A DNA stretch of 6,278 nucleotides from Desulfuromonadales bacterium (lineage in GTDB: Bacteria; Desulfobacterota; Desulfuromonadia; Desulfuromonadales; JACZKF01): assembly GCA_014860175.1 (NCBI GenBank), contig JACZKF010000388.1, positions 1 to 6,278 of the forward strand. Direction: 5' to 3'. Numbering within the stretch: the stretch's first letter is position 1; every line of letters starts with the position of its first letter. Below, piece after piece: positions 1-6,054 of the stretch. Made by a program: the position numbers and the translations under genes. Below the pieces are notes generated by a model. The model saw only the letters and a list, made by a program, of their open reading frames with translations, was not told the DNA's origin and ran no database searches.

Positions 1-2
1 CT

Positions 3-872
3 CTGGTCGGCCGCATCGATGCGGTACTGGGCGGCCGGCAGCAGGTCAGCCCGCAGATGCTGGAGGAGATCGAAGAGATCCTGATCAGTGCCGACCTGGG
101 GATGAAAACGACCCAGGGGCTGATTCAGGATCTGGAAAAACGCCTGACTCGCGGGGAGGCGCAGACCCCGGCCGCCTTGCGGCAGATCCTCAAGGAAGAG
201 ATTCGCCAGCGACTGCGGCTCGACGCCGCTCCCCTTGACCCGGTGGGGGACGGTGCCCCGTTCGTCATCATGGTGGTCGGGGTGAACGGGGTGGGGAAAA
301 CAACCACCATCGGCAAGTTGGCCTGGCAATTCACCCAGGCGGGCAAGAAGGTGGTCCTCGGGGCCGGCGACACTTTCCGGGCGGCGGCCAGCGAGCAGTT
401 GGCGATCTGGGGGGAGCGCAGCGGCGCCGAGGTGATTCGGTTGACCGAAGGGGCCGATCCCGCCGCCGTCGCTTTCGATGCGATCAGGGCGGCCAAGGCC
501 CGGCATGCCGACATCCTCATCCTCGATACCGCCGGTCGGCTGCACACCAAAACCAATCTGATGGAAGAGCTGAAGAAGGTGCGCCGGGTTCTCGATCGGG
601 AGGTCTCCGGGGCGCCACACGAAACGCTGCTGGTACTCGATGCCACCACCGGGCAAAATGCCCTGGTGCAGGCCCGGCTGTTCCGGGAAGCGGTGGAGGT
701 GACCGGCATTGCCCTGACCAAGCTCGATGGCACCGCCCGGGGTGGAATCGTGATCGCCATCGGGGGTGAACTCGGCCTCCCGGTCCGGTATGTCGGCATC
801 GGCGAAGCGCTGGAGGATCTGCGCCCCTTCGACCCCGATCTGTTTGTCGAGGCGCTGTTCGAAAGCCCCTGA
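3..872 (+). CDS. ftsY: Signal recognition particle receptor FtsY (5' end cut off)
   Basis: FtsY is the SRP receptor: a membrane-associated GTPase that pairs with Ffh and hands ribosome-nascent-chain complexes to SecYEG. The frame is open from the left edge, so 289 residues are visible; the true start and the usual acidic N-terminal A region lie outside the window. Counting from the first internal Met (base 57), the N-domain helices take about residues 1-65. The NG-GTPase motifs follow: P-loop GVNGVGKTTT (75-84), DTFRAAA (105-111), DTAGR (157-161), TKLD (221-224) and the closing GG..GLPVRYVGIGE (236-250). The C-terminus DLRPFDPDLFVEALF is typical of FtsY; there is no Ffh-type M domain, which excludes ffh. 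FlhF is less likely because the DTAGR/TKLD context and the tail are FtsY-like. The gene stops 6 bp before a promoter, so it is probably the last gene of an upstream unit. Confidence 0.97.
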   Translation: MVGRIDAVLGGRQQVSPQMLEEIEEILISADLGMKTTQGLIQDLEKRLTRGEAQTPAALRQILKEEIRQRLRLDAAPLDPVGDGAPFVIMVVGVNGVGKTTTIGKLAWQFTQAGKKVVLGAGDTFRAAASEQLAIWGERSGAEVIRLTEGADPAAVAFDAIRAAKARHADILILDTAGRLHTKTNLMEELKKVRRVLDREVSGAPHETLLVLDATTGQNALVQARLFREAVEVTGIALTKLDGTARGGIVIAIGGELGLPVRYVGIGEALEDLRPFDPDLFVEALFESP

Positions 873-878
873 ATCATC

Positions 879-908
879 TTGACTTTTAATCCGGAAGTCA
901 CCTAGAAT
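879..908 (+). promoter_or_regulatory. Sigma70-type promoter for zapB-zapA
   Basis: TTGACT (879-884) and TAGAAT (903-908) are each five of six matches to the -35 and -10 consensus, with an 18-bp spacer. A start near 915 would give a leader of about 20 nt before the zapB ATG. It lies directly behind the ftsY stop, in the only AT-rich gap nearby. Predicted by eye; no transcript data. Confidence 0.6.
880..900. repeat. Inverted repeat inside the zapB promoter
   Basis: TGACTT (880-885) and AAGTCA (895-900) form a perfect 6-bp inverted repeat around a 9-bp centre. It overlaps the -35 box and ends two bases before the -10 box, where a repressor operator could sit. The stem is too weak and lacks a T-run, so it is a poor intrinsic terminator for ftsY. 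Chance occurrence is possible. Confidence 0.4.
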
Positions 909-935
909 CGGGCTACACTGGCCTGAGCAGGTTTC

Positions 936-1127
936 ATGGAATTGAGTCTGGTTCTACGTCTGGAACATAAGATCGACCAGCTCCTCGAGCGCAACCGTGA
1001 GCTGGAGGCCGAAACTCTTCGGCTACGGGCCAGCGAGGAGGCGCTTCTTGCCGAACGGGAACGGTTCTGCCTGGAGCTCGACCGAATTTTGGCCAAGCTC
1101 GACCGTCTGGAGCAGGAGCAAGCTTGA
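936..1127 (+). CDS. zapB: Short coiled-coil protein, ZapB-like cell division factor
   Basis: A 63-residue acidic and basic protein, predicted almost wholly as one amphipathic coiled coil (about residues 5-61: leucines at heptad-like spacing, many E/R/L, no Pro or Gly). It has no signal peptide or membrane segment. ZapB of E. coli is an 81-residue coiled coil that binds ZapA and stabilises the Z-ring and its link to the chromosome; this one is shorter. The name rests on the coiled-coil nature plus the overlap with zapA, a recurrent arrangement in related genomes, not on a diagnostic motif. ATG 936 follows a weak AGCAGG (926-931). The stop TGA overlaps the zapA TTG start. It could instead be an unrelated small coiled-coil protein that merely works with ZapA. 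Confidence 0.75.
   Translation: MELSLVLRLEHKIDQLLERNRELEAETLRLRASEEALLAERERFCLELDRILAKLDRLEQEQA
1113..1118 (+). promoter_or_regulatory. Ribosome binding site fixing the zapA TTG start
   Basis: CAGGAG lies 5 nt before TTG 1124, inside the last codons of the zapB-like gene. No other start codon preserves the conserved ZapA N-terminus; the next in-frame ATG is at residue 57. Confidence 0.6.
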
Positions 1128-1438
1128 AACAAGCCGTCCAGGTCACGATTCTCGGCCAGCCGTGTACCATTCGGAGTGAAGCCCCACCCGAGCAAGTGCG
1201 CCGAGTGGCCTCCTTCGTCAACGAACAGGTGGCCGAGGTGGCCGCTTCCAGTCGGACGGTGGATACTTTGAATGTGGCCATCCTTACCTTGATGAAGCTG
1301 GGCAGTACCCTGTTGCATCTTCAGGAAGGAAGCCGGGAAGCCGATTTGGCGGCAAATCGACTGCAACAAATGGTGCTGCGGCTGGAACAGGCGCTTCCGG
1401 AGCTGCCGAAGGAAGCCGGTGCGCAGTCACCCCGCTGA
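1124..1438 (+). CDS. zapA: Cell division protein ZapA
   Basis: ZapA is a cytoplasmic, tetramer-forming protein that bundles FtsZ protofilaments. The 104 residues match the family's usual length (about 90-110). The N-terminal globular part carries VTILGQPCTI (7-16), the family's opening beta-hairpin, followed by helix PEQVRRVASFVNEQVAEVA (22-40) and the conserved TLNVAIL segment (48-54, usually ALNIA). Residues about 60-92 form the C-terminal dimerising coiled coil. It starts at TTG, which overlaps the previous stop by four bases (TTGA), implying translational coupling with the ZapB-like gene. It stands just upstream of the 6S RNA, the same order as zapA-ssrS-fau in E. coli. Confidence 0.92.
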   Translation: MKQAVQVTILGQPCTIRSEAPPEQVRRVASFVNEQVAEVAASSRTVDTLNVAILTLMKLGSTLLHLQEGSREADLAANRLQQMVLRLEQALPELPKEAGAQSPR

Positions 1439-1456
1439 CCCAGAAGTCGGCAACCG

Positions 1457-1476
1457 ATCTCTGTCCAGAGATTTTT
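1457..1476 (+). terminator. Weak terminator-like hairpin after zapA
   Basis: ATCTCT (1457-1462) and AGAGAT (1467-1472) pair perfectly around a GTCC loop and are followed by TTTT (1473-1476). The stem is AU-rich, so termination may be partial. Its 3' arm can pair instead with bases 1734-1740 just before fthC, so it may belong to a larger fold of the 6S region. Confidence 0.4.
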
Positions 1477-1499
1477 AGATAGATTGGCAAGGTTAATGC

Positions 1500-1705
1500 G
1501 CCGCTGGTTAGTGCAGGCGTTTTTGGGTTCGATGCAGACGGCCGCCCCCGCACCTCTCCCCCTGCCGGAATTCCGGTCGAACTGGGGTGGCTTGCCGGCA
1601 ACCCCCTGCCGATGGCACCGTAAGATTGGCGTCCATCAGCAGCCATATCCTGTTCGGACTTGAGTGATACACCGGCGTCAGTACCCCCTGCCCATCTAAT
1701 CCTCT
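1500..1705 (+). ncRNA. ssrS: 6S RNA (approximate ends)
   Basis: 6S RNA mimics an open promoter and sequesters sigma70 RNA polymerase in stationary phase. The call rests on position and fold. The gap between zapA and fthC is where proteobacteria keep ssrS, it has no credible ORF, and it folds by eye into a rod. The closing helix is 1506-1511 with 1696-1701 and 1513-1517 with 1687-1691. A large internal bubble follows (1518-1530 against 1638-1686). The distal rod is 1531-1534 with 1634-1637, 1537-1539 with 1631-1633 and 1541-1543 with 1628-1630, capped by a GC-rich apical part containing the palindrome CCGGAATTCCGG (1565-1576). An alternative apical stem pairs 1541-1548 with 1584-1591. The span of about 200 nt suits 6S RNA (about 185 nt in E. 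coli). Ends are uncertain by 10-30 nt, no clear promoter was seen, and the primary sequence was not matched to a model. Confidence 0.68.
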
Positions 1706-1710
1706 CTGAT

Positions 1711-1739
1711 GGAGATCACCGCTCCTAATCGGGATCTCT
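1711..1739 (+). promoter_or_regulatory. Hairpin in the fthC leader
   Basis: GAGATC (1712-1717) pairs with GATCTC (1733-1738), with a flanking G-U pair (1711/1739). The 3' arm ends 3 nt before the fthC ATG and includes the only Shine-Dalgarno-like bases (GGGA, 1731-1734), so the hairpin could mask initiation or mark the trimmed 3' end of the 6S precursor. The role is inferred. Confidence 0.35.
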
Positions 1740-1742
1740 GCC

Positions 1743-2357
1743 ATGCCTAAGACATCCATCCGCTCCGAGATGCTTGCCCGCCGCAAGCAGTTGGCTATTG
1801 GCAGCTGTCTGGTCTGGAGTTTGCGCATCCAGGAGTCGCTCGTTCGCCTCCCCGAATTTCTGTCCGCCCACCGCCTTGCCCTGTACAGCCCCGTCCGCAA
1901 CGAGGTATTTACGGAAGAGATTTTCCGGGCGGCCCGGCAAATGGGGAAAAGTGTCGCGTTCCCGCGGGTGCGCAGCGAGGGGATCGAATTTGTCGAAGTC
2001 ACCGACCGCCAGGTTATGGTCCCCGGCACTTTTGGTATTCTCGAGCCGCAAAGTGGCCCCCCGGTACCGGTGCAGGAGATCGATCTGATCGCGGTCCCGG
2101 GTGTCGCTTTTGACCTGAAGGGGCATCGCCTCGGCTTTGGCAAAGGATTTTACGACCGGCTGCTGTCGGCGCCAGGGCGGCGCTGCACTCTGGCCGGGCT
2201 CTGTTTCGAACAGCAACTGGTAGCGGCCCTTCCGGCCGAGGACCACGACATCCGGATGGATCTGCTGCTGACCGAAGAGCGCACCCTTCGGTTCGATGGC
2301 GCATCGTCCCAAGCAGTTCAAGAGAATTACTCGTATGGAGGAGGACTCGGACTTTGA
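1743..2357 (+). CDS. fthC: 5-formyltetrahydrofolate cyclo-ligase
   Basis: A cytoplasmic enzyme (MTHFS family) that uses ATP to convert 5-formyl-THF to 5,10-methenyl-THF, returning an inhibitory folate store to the one-carbon pool. At 204 residues it has the usual length. Visible signatures are the N-terminal R-x-x-M-L-x-R-R helix (7-14), YSPVRNEVFTEEI (48-60), the substrate-side AFPRV (72-76), the core PGVAFD (119-124) and GFGKGFYDRLL (131-141, the family's GxGKGYYDR nucleotide-binding loop), then HDIRMDLLLTEE (168-179). ATG 1743 is preferred over ATG 1770 because the N-terminal helix is conserved, though its Shine-Dalgarno is poor; an in-frame TGA at 1707 rules out a longer protein. Its stop overlaps the rny start (TTGA). 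It is the standard downstream neighbour of 6S RNA (fau/ygfA in E. coli) and may be co-transcribed with it. Confidence 0.93.
   Translation: MPKTSIRSEMLARRKQLAIGSCLVWSLRIQESLVRLPEFLSAHRLALYSPVRNEVFTEEIFRAARQMGKSVAFPRVRSEGIEFVEVTDRQVMVPGTFGILEPQSGPPVPVQEIDLIAVPGVAFDLKGHRLGFGKGFYDRLLSAPGRRCTLAGLCFEQQLVAALPAEDHDIRMDLLLTEERTLRFDGASSQAVQENYSYGGGLGL
2337..2344 (+). promoter_or_regulatory. Strong Shine-Dalgarno for the rny TTG start
   Basis: GGAGGAGG ends 9 nt before TTG 2354. It lies inside the fthC coding sequence, where it is read as the Gly-rich tail of that protein. It supports the TTG start, which is also the only start that keeps the membrane anchor of RNase Y. Confidence 0.75.
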
Positions 2358-3919
2358 GCATAGAAATTGTTTTCATTATCCTGCTGGCCCTAGCCTTGGC
2401 TGCCGGCACATTTCTCGGCATGCTGCTGCGGCGAAAGCTCGCCGAGACGCGCCTTGCCGATGCCGAAAAAATGGCGGGTCTGACGGTCGAGGAAGCCAGG
2501 AAAGAAGCCGACACCATCCGCAAGGAAGCCATTATCGAGGCCAAGGATGCGGTTCTCGAGGCCAAGGCCGAATGGGAGAGGGAATCGCGGGAGTTGCGCC
2601 GGGAGATCCAGTCCCAGGAGAAGCGGCTGCTGCAGAAAGAGGAAAATCTCGACCGCAAGGCGGCCCAGGTCGACACCAAGGAAGAGGAGGTCGGGCGTCT
2701 CGAAAAACAGCTGCAGCAAAAAGACGAGCAGCTGCGCAGCCGGGAGAAGGAGATCGAGGAGCTGATCGCCCAGCAATCCTTTCGCCTCGAACAGATCTCC
2801 GGCATGACGTCCGAGCAGGCCAAAGACCATCTGCTGGAGCTGATGCTCAGCGAGGCCCGGCACGATGCGGCCAAGTGGATCAAACAGATCGAGGAAGAGG
2901 CGCGCGAGAGCGCCGACAAGAAGTCCAAGGAAATCATCGCCCTGGCCATCCAGCGCTACGCCGGTGACTACGTCGCGGAAAAGACCGTCAGCGTGGTGCC
3001 GCTCCCCAGCGACGAGATGAAGGGGCGCATCATCGGCCGCGAGGGGCGCAACATCCGGGCGATCGAGGCAGCTACCGGCATCGATCTGATCATCGATGAC
3101 ACCCCGGAGGCGGTAATCATCTCCGGCTTCAACCCGGTACGCCGGGAAGTGGCCCGGATCGCCCTCGAGCGACTGATCGTCGACGGCCGCATCCATCCGG
3201 CACGCATCGAAGAGGTGGTGAAAAAAGCCGAAGAGGATGTCGACCGATCGATTCGGGAAGCCGGCGAACAGGCGACCTTCGATGTCGGGGTCCATGGTAT
3301 TCACCCCGAGATCATCAAGCTGATCGGTCGGCTCAAGTACCGCACCTCCTACGGGCAGAACGTGCTGCAGCACTCCCTGGAGGTCGCCTTCCTGTGCGGC
3401 ATCATGGCGGCCGAGCTGGGGCTGAACGTCAAGCAGGCCAAGCGCGCCGGCCTGCTGCACGACATCGGCAAGGCGGTCGACCACGAGGTGGAAGGCTCGC
3501 ATGCGGTGATCGGGGCCGATCTTGCCCGTAAATACGGCGAATCGCCAAAAATTGTCCATGCCCTGGCGGCCCACCACGAAGACGAAAAACCGGAGAGCAT
3601 CCTGGCGGTACTGGTGCAGGCCGCCGACGCGCTGTCCGGCGCCCGCCCCGGGGCCCGCCGGGAGATGCTGGAGACCTACGTAAAGCGTCTGGCCGACCTG
3701 GAGCGGATCGGTACCTCCTTTACCGGCGTCAGCAGCTGTTTCGCGATCCAGGCCGGGCGGGAAGTGCGGGTGATGGTCGCCAGTGAGGACGTCTCCGACG
3801 CCCAGTCGTTCGTCCTGGCCAGAGAGATCGCCAAGAAGATCGAAGATGAAATGACCTACCCGGGGCAGATCAAAGTGAACGTCATCCGCGAAACCCGGGC
3901 GATCGAATACGCCCGCTGA
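2354..3919 (+). CDS. rny: Ribonuclease Y, membrane-anchored endoribonuclease
   Basis: RNase Y starts decay and processing of many mRNAs from the inner face of the membrane. All family parts are present in 521 residues, the normal length. There is an N-terminal membrane anchor (about 3-24, IEIVFIILLALALAAGTFLG with Arg-Arg-Lys after it), then a long charged coiled coil (about 28-205). The KH RNA-binding domain has the GRIIGREG loop (224-231). The HD phosphodiesterase domain has H340, the HD pair (369-370), HH (407-408) and D424 as metal ligands, and the C-terminal domain ends IRETRAIEYAR. Initiation is at TTG with a strong Shine-Dalgarno, coupled to the fthC stop. It is followed after 83 bp by ymdB, as in Bacillus and many other bacteria. 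No frameshift or missing catalytic residue is seen. Confidence 0.97.
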   Translation: MSIEIVFIILLALALAAGTFLGMLLRRKLAETRLADAEKMAGLTVEEARKEADTIRKEAIIEAKDAVLEAKAEWERESRELRREIQSQEKRLLQKEENLDRKAAQVDTKEEEVGRLEKQLQQKDEQLRSREKEIEELIAQQSFRLEQISGMTSEQAKDHLLELMLSEARHDAAKWIKQIEEEARESADKKSKEIIALAIQRYAGDYVAEKTVSVVPLPSDEMKGRIIGREGRNIRAIEAATGIDLIIDDTPEAVIISGFNPVRREVARIALERLIVDGRIHPARIEEVVKKAEEDVDRSIREAGEQATFDVGVHGIHPEIIKLIGRLKYRTSYGQNVLQHSLEVAFLCGIMAAELGLNVKQAKRAGLLHDIGKAVDHEVEGSHAVIGADLARKYGESPKIVHALAAHHEDEKPESILAVLVQAADALSGARPGARREMLETYVKRLADLERIGTSFTGVSSCFAIQAGREVRVMVASEDVSDAQSFVLAREIAKKIEDEMTYPGQIKVNVIRETRAIEYAR

Positions 3920-3928
3920 GGCAGGGCA

Positions 3929-3962
3929 GGCGAGAGGCTAGAGGAGTCCCCTGCCTCTCGCC
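3929..3962 (+). terminator. Stable hairpin between rny and ymdB, without a U-run
   Basis: GGCGAGAGGC (3929-3938) and GCCTCTCGCC (3953-3962) are a perfect 10-bp GC-rich stem with a 14-nt loop, starting 9 nt after the rny stop. The following bases are CCCCTAAG, so it is not a standard intrinsic terminator. It may protect the rny 3' end, act as a processing site, or attenuate ymdB. AGGCTAG (3935-3941) could instead pair with CTAGCCT (3972-3978), a mutually exclusive fold. Confidence 0.5.
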
Positions 3963-3992
3963 CCTAAGCCGCTAGCCTATACCAATACCAAC

Positions 3993-3996
3993 GGAG
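3993..3996 (+). promoter_or_regulatory. Ribosome binding site for the ymdB TTG start
   Basis: GGAG ends 6 nt before TTG 4003. The TTG gives MNILFIGDIVG, which matches the family N-terminus exactly where its first metal-binding Asp must lie, so this start is well supported. Confidence 0.7.
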
Positions 3997-4002
3997 CCAT
4001 CC

Positions 4003-4788
4003 TTGAACATACTTTTTATCGGCGACATTGTCGGTCGCGTCGGCCGCCAGGCCCTGGCCGCACGCCTCGACCGGCTGGTCGATCGGCACCAGGTCGACCT
4101 GGTGGTGGTTAACGGCGAGAATGCCGCCGCCGGCTTCGGCTTGACCGTCGACACCGCCCGCGAGATTTTCAATCTGGGGGTGCATGTCATCACCACCGGC
4201 AATCACGTTTGGGACAAAAAGGAAATTTTCGACTATCTGGATGCCGAGTCCCGGCTGCTGCGGCCGGCCAACTACCCCCCGGGGCTGCCGGGGCGGGGGA
4301 GCGGTATCTTTACCACCAGTGCCGGCCTCGAAGTCGGGGTGATCAACCTGGAGGGGCGGGCCTTCATGAGTAATCTGGAGTGCCCCTTTCGCCATGCCGA
4401 CCGTCTGGTGGAAGAGCTGCGCCGCCGTACCCCGATCATCCTGGTCGACTTCCATGCCGAGGCGACCAGCGAAAAGACCGCCTTCGGCCACTACCTCGAC
4501 GGCCGGGTTTCGGCCGTGGTGGGGACCCATACTCATGTCCAGACCGCCGATGAGCGTCTGTTGCCGGGCGGGACCGCCTACCTGACCGATGCCGGCATGA
4601 CCGGCAGCCGCGACTCGGTTATCGGCATTCGCAAGGAGCTGGCCATCGAGCGCTTTCTTACCCAACTGCCGGTCCGTTTCGAAGTCGCCAAAAAGGAGCC
4701 GGTGCTCTGCGGCGTGTTGTTCACCATCGACGAAGCCTCGGGGCGGGCCACTGGAGTCGAGCGGATTCTGGAACTGCTCGAATTCTGA
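4003..4788 (+). CDS. ymdB: YmdB-family (TIGR00282) metallophosphoesterase
   Basis: A cytoplasmic dimetal phosphoesterase of the YmdB family; the Bacillus and Deinococcus members hydrolyse 2',3'-cyclic nucleotides, and in Bacillus YmdB affects biofilm and motility choices. The 261 residues match the family length. Metal and active-site motifs in order are FIGDIVG with D8, VNGEN (36-40, E39/N40), TGNHVWD (65-71, N67 and H68), VDFHAEATSEK (148-158, H151) and GTHTHVQTAD (174-183, H176 and H178). The TDAGMTG segment (195-201) is also family-typical. Starting at TTG, it ends in tandem stops TGA TAA (4786-4791). It follows rny, the recurrent partner, suggesting a shared role in RNA turnover: RNase Y makes fragments, and YmdB could clear cyclic phosphates. 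This is inference. It is not the E. coli macrodomain protein also called YmdB. Confidence 0.94.
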   Translation: MNILFIGDIVGRVGRQALAARLDRLVDRHQVDLVVVNGENAAAGFGLTVDTAREIFNLGVHVITTGNHVWDKKEIFDYLDAESRLLRPANYPPGLPGRGSGIFTTSAGLEVGVINLEGRAFMSNLECPFRHADRLVEELRRRTPIILVDFHAEATSEKTAFGHYLDGRVSAVVGTHTHVQTADERLLPGGTAYLTDAGMTGSRDSVIGIRKELAIERFLTQLPVRFEVAKKEPVLCGVLFTIDEASGRATGVERILELLEF

Positions 4789-4819
4789 TAACCGACGGCT
4801 GCCTGGAGCGGCCGCTGAC

Positions 4820-4826
4820 GAGGGGA
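4820..4826 (+). promoter_or_regulatory. Ribosome binding site for tyrS
   Basis: GAGGGGA stands 4-7 nt before ATG 4831. An earlier ATG at 4826 is out of frame. No promoter is visible in the 42-bp gap after ymdB, so tyrS is probably read through from upstream. Confidence 0.55.
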
Positions 4827-4830
4827 TGCA

Positions 4831-6054
4831 ATGGTATCGGTGCAGGAACAGATGGCAGTGATCCGCCGCGGGGCGGTGGAGATCCTGGTTGAAGCGGAGC
4901 TGGAAGAGAAGCTGCAAGCGGCGGCCCGTACCGGTAAGCCGTTGAAAATCAAGGCTGGTTTCGACCCGACGGCCCCCGACCTTCACCTCGGGCACACCGT
5001 GCTGATCCAGAAGCTCAAGCAGTTTCAGGAACTCGGGCATGAGGTTATTTTCCTCATCGGTGACTTCACCGGCATGATCGGCGATCCCACCGGCAAAAGC
5101 GAGACCCGCAAACCGCTGACCCGCGAGCAGGTACTGCAGAACGCCGAGACCTACAAGGAGCAGGTGTTCAAGATCCTCGACCCGGCGCGCACCCGGGTGG
5201 TCTTCAACTCCGAGTGGCTGGGGCCGATGAATGCGGCGGGGCTGATCCAGTTGGCGGCGCGCTATACGGTGGCCCGCATGCTCGAGCGCGACGACTTCCA
5301 CAAGCGCTTCACCTCCCAGCAGCCGATCGCCATCCACGAGTTTCTCTACCCACTGATTCAGGGGTACGACTCCGTCGCCTTGCAGTCGGATGTCGAACTC
5401 GGTGGTACCGACCAGAAGTTCAACCTGCTGGTCGGCCGCGAGCTGCAACGGCAGGAGGGACAGCGCCCCCAGACCGTCCTGACCACGCCACTGCTGGAAG
5501 GGCTCGACGGGGTGAACAAAATGAGCAAATCCCTCGGCAACTACATCGGGATCACCGAACCGGCCAAAGAGATCTACGGCAAGGTGATGAGCATTTCCGA
5601 CACCCTGATGCTTCGCTATTATGAGCTCCTCTCCGATATCGATCTGGTTGGTCTGCGGCGGGTGCAAGACGGGGTCGAGGGGGATGCCGGCGGTGCCCAT
5701 CCGATGGAGAGCAAAAAAGCGCTGGCCCGCGAGCTGGTCGGCCGCTTTCATGGGCCTGGGGCCGCCCGCCAGGCGGAGGAGGAGTTTGTTCTTCAGTTTC
5801 GGCAGAAGGAGATCCCCGACGACATCCCCCTGATTGAGTTCAGCGCCGGGCAACCGGTATGGATCTGTCGCCTGCTGGCCGAGACCGGTCTGGTCGCCTC
5901 CAACGGCGAGGCCAGGCGACTCATTCAGCAAGGTGGGGTCAAGCTCGATGGCGAAAAAGTCACCGATCCGGATCTCGAAGTGGCCATCTCGGCGGCGGTG
6001 GTATTGCAGGCCGGAAAGCGGCGGTTCGCGCGGATCATTTTTAAACAGAACTAA
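4831..6054 (+). CDS. tyrS: Tyrosyl-tRNA synthetase
   Basis: A class I aminoacyl-tRNA synthetase that charges tRNA-Tyr with tyrosine in the cytoplasm. The 407 residues are full length. The Rossmann catalytic core carries KAGFDPTAPDLHLGHT (41-56, the HIGH motif as HLGH at 52-55), GDFTGMIGDPTGK (77-89), the tyrosine/tRNA-side YPLIQGYDS (173-181), GGTDQ (191-195) and KMSKS (230-234). The C-terminal S4-like RNA-binding domain spans about 343-405 (ICRLLAETGLVASNGEARRLIQQGGVKLDG and onward). The core resembles the TyrZ-like branch (Haemophilus and Pseudomonas type) more than E. coli TyrS; that assignment is from memory. The gene is co-directional with the rRNA operon and its last codons lie in that operon's AT-rich upstream region. 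No T-box is seen upstream. Confidence 0.97.
   Translation: MVSVQEQMAVIRRGAVEILVEAELEEKLQAAARTGKPLKIKAGFDPTAPDLHLGHTVLIQKLKQFQELGHEVIFLIGDFTGMIGDPTGKSETRKPLTREQVLQNAETYKEQVFKILDPARTRVVFNSEWLGPMNAAGLIQLAARYTVARMLERDDFHKRFTSQQPIAIHEFLYPLIQGYDSVALQSDVELGGTDQKFNLLVGRELQRQEGQRPQTVLTTPLLEGLDGVNKMSKSLGNYIGITEPAKEIYGKVMSISDTLMLRYYELLSDIDLVGLRRVQDGVEGDAGGAHPMESKKALARELVGRFHGPGAARQAEEEFVLQFRQKEIPDDIPLIEFSAGQPVWICRLLAETGLVASNGEARRLIQQGGVKLDGEKVTDPDLEVAISAAVVLQAGKRRFARIIFKQN

Noticed and set aside
1592..1601. Palindrome TTGCCGGCAA near the apical 6S region as a protein operator
   Set aside because: It lies within a GC-rich RNA stem region where short palindromes are expected, with no promoter beside it.
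1284..1646. Minus-strand 120-residue frame over zapA and the following gap
   Set aside because: No motif and no plausible start signal; overlaps zapA antisense and the structured RNA.
1508..2143. Minus-strand frame covering the 6S region and fthC
   Set aside because: Basic, Pro/Ser/Arg-rich translation without motifs, antisense to fthC, and crosses a gap better explained as structured RNA.
2296..2967. 223-residue frame on the plus strand overlapping the fthC end and rny start
   Set aside because: Out-of-frame reading of rny, with Arg/Gly/Ala-rich low-complexity protein. The rny frame has the full set of family domains and the Shine-Dalgarno.
2390..3577. 395-residue open frame on the minus strand across rny
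   Set aside because: Leu/Gly/Asp-rich shadow of the coiled-coil and catalytic codons of rny, with no family resemblance or initiation signal.
3978..3983. TATACC as a -10 box for a ymdB promoter
   Set aside because: No acceptable -35 box at 16-18 bp upstream (the region is CTCTCG).
4789..4830. T-box or other riboswitch upstream of tyrS
   Set aside because: The gap is only 42 bp, with no room for a T-box specifier stem or antiterminator.
3964..5931. 655-residue open frame on the minus strand across ymdB and tyrS
   Set aside because: It is antisense to two certain genes, the protein lacks recognisable motifs and is rich in Gly/Gln/Asp/Leu, and long antisense frames are expected from third-position GC bias.
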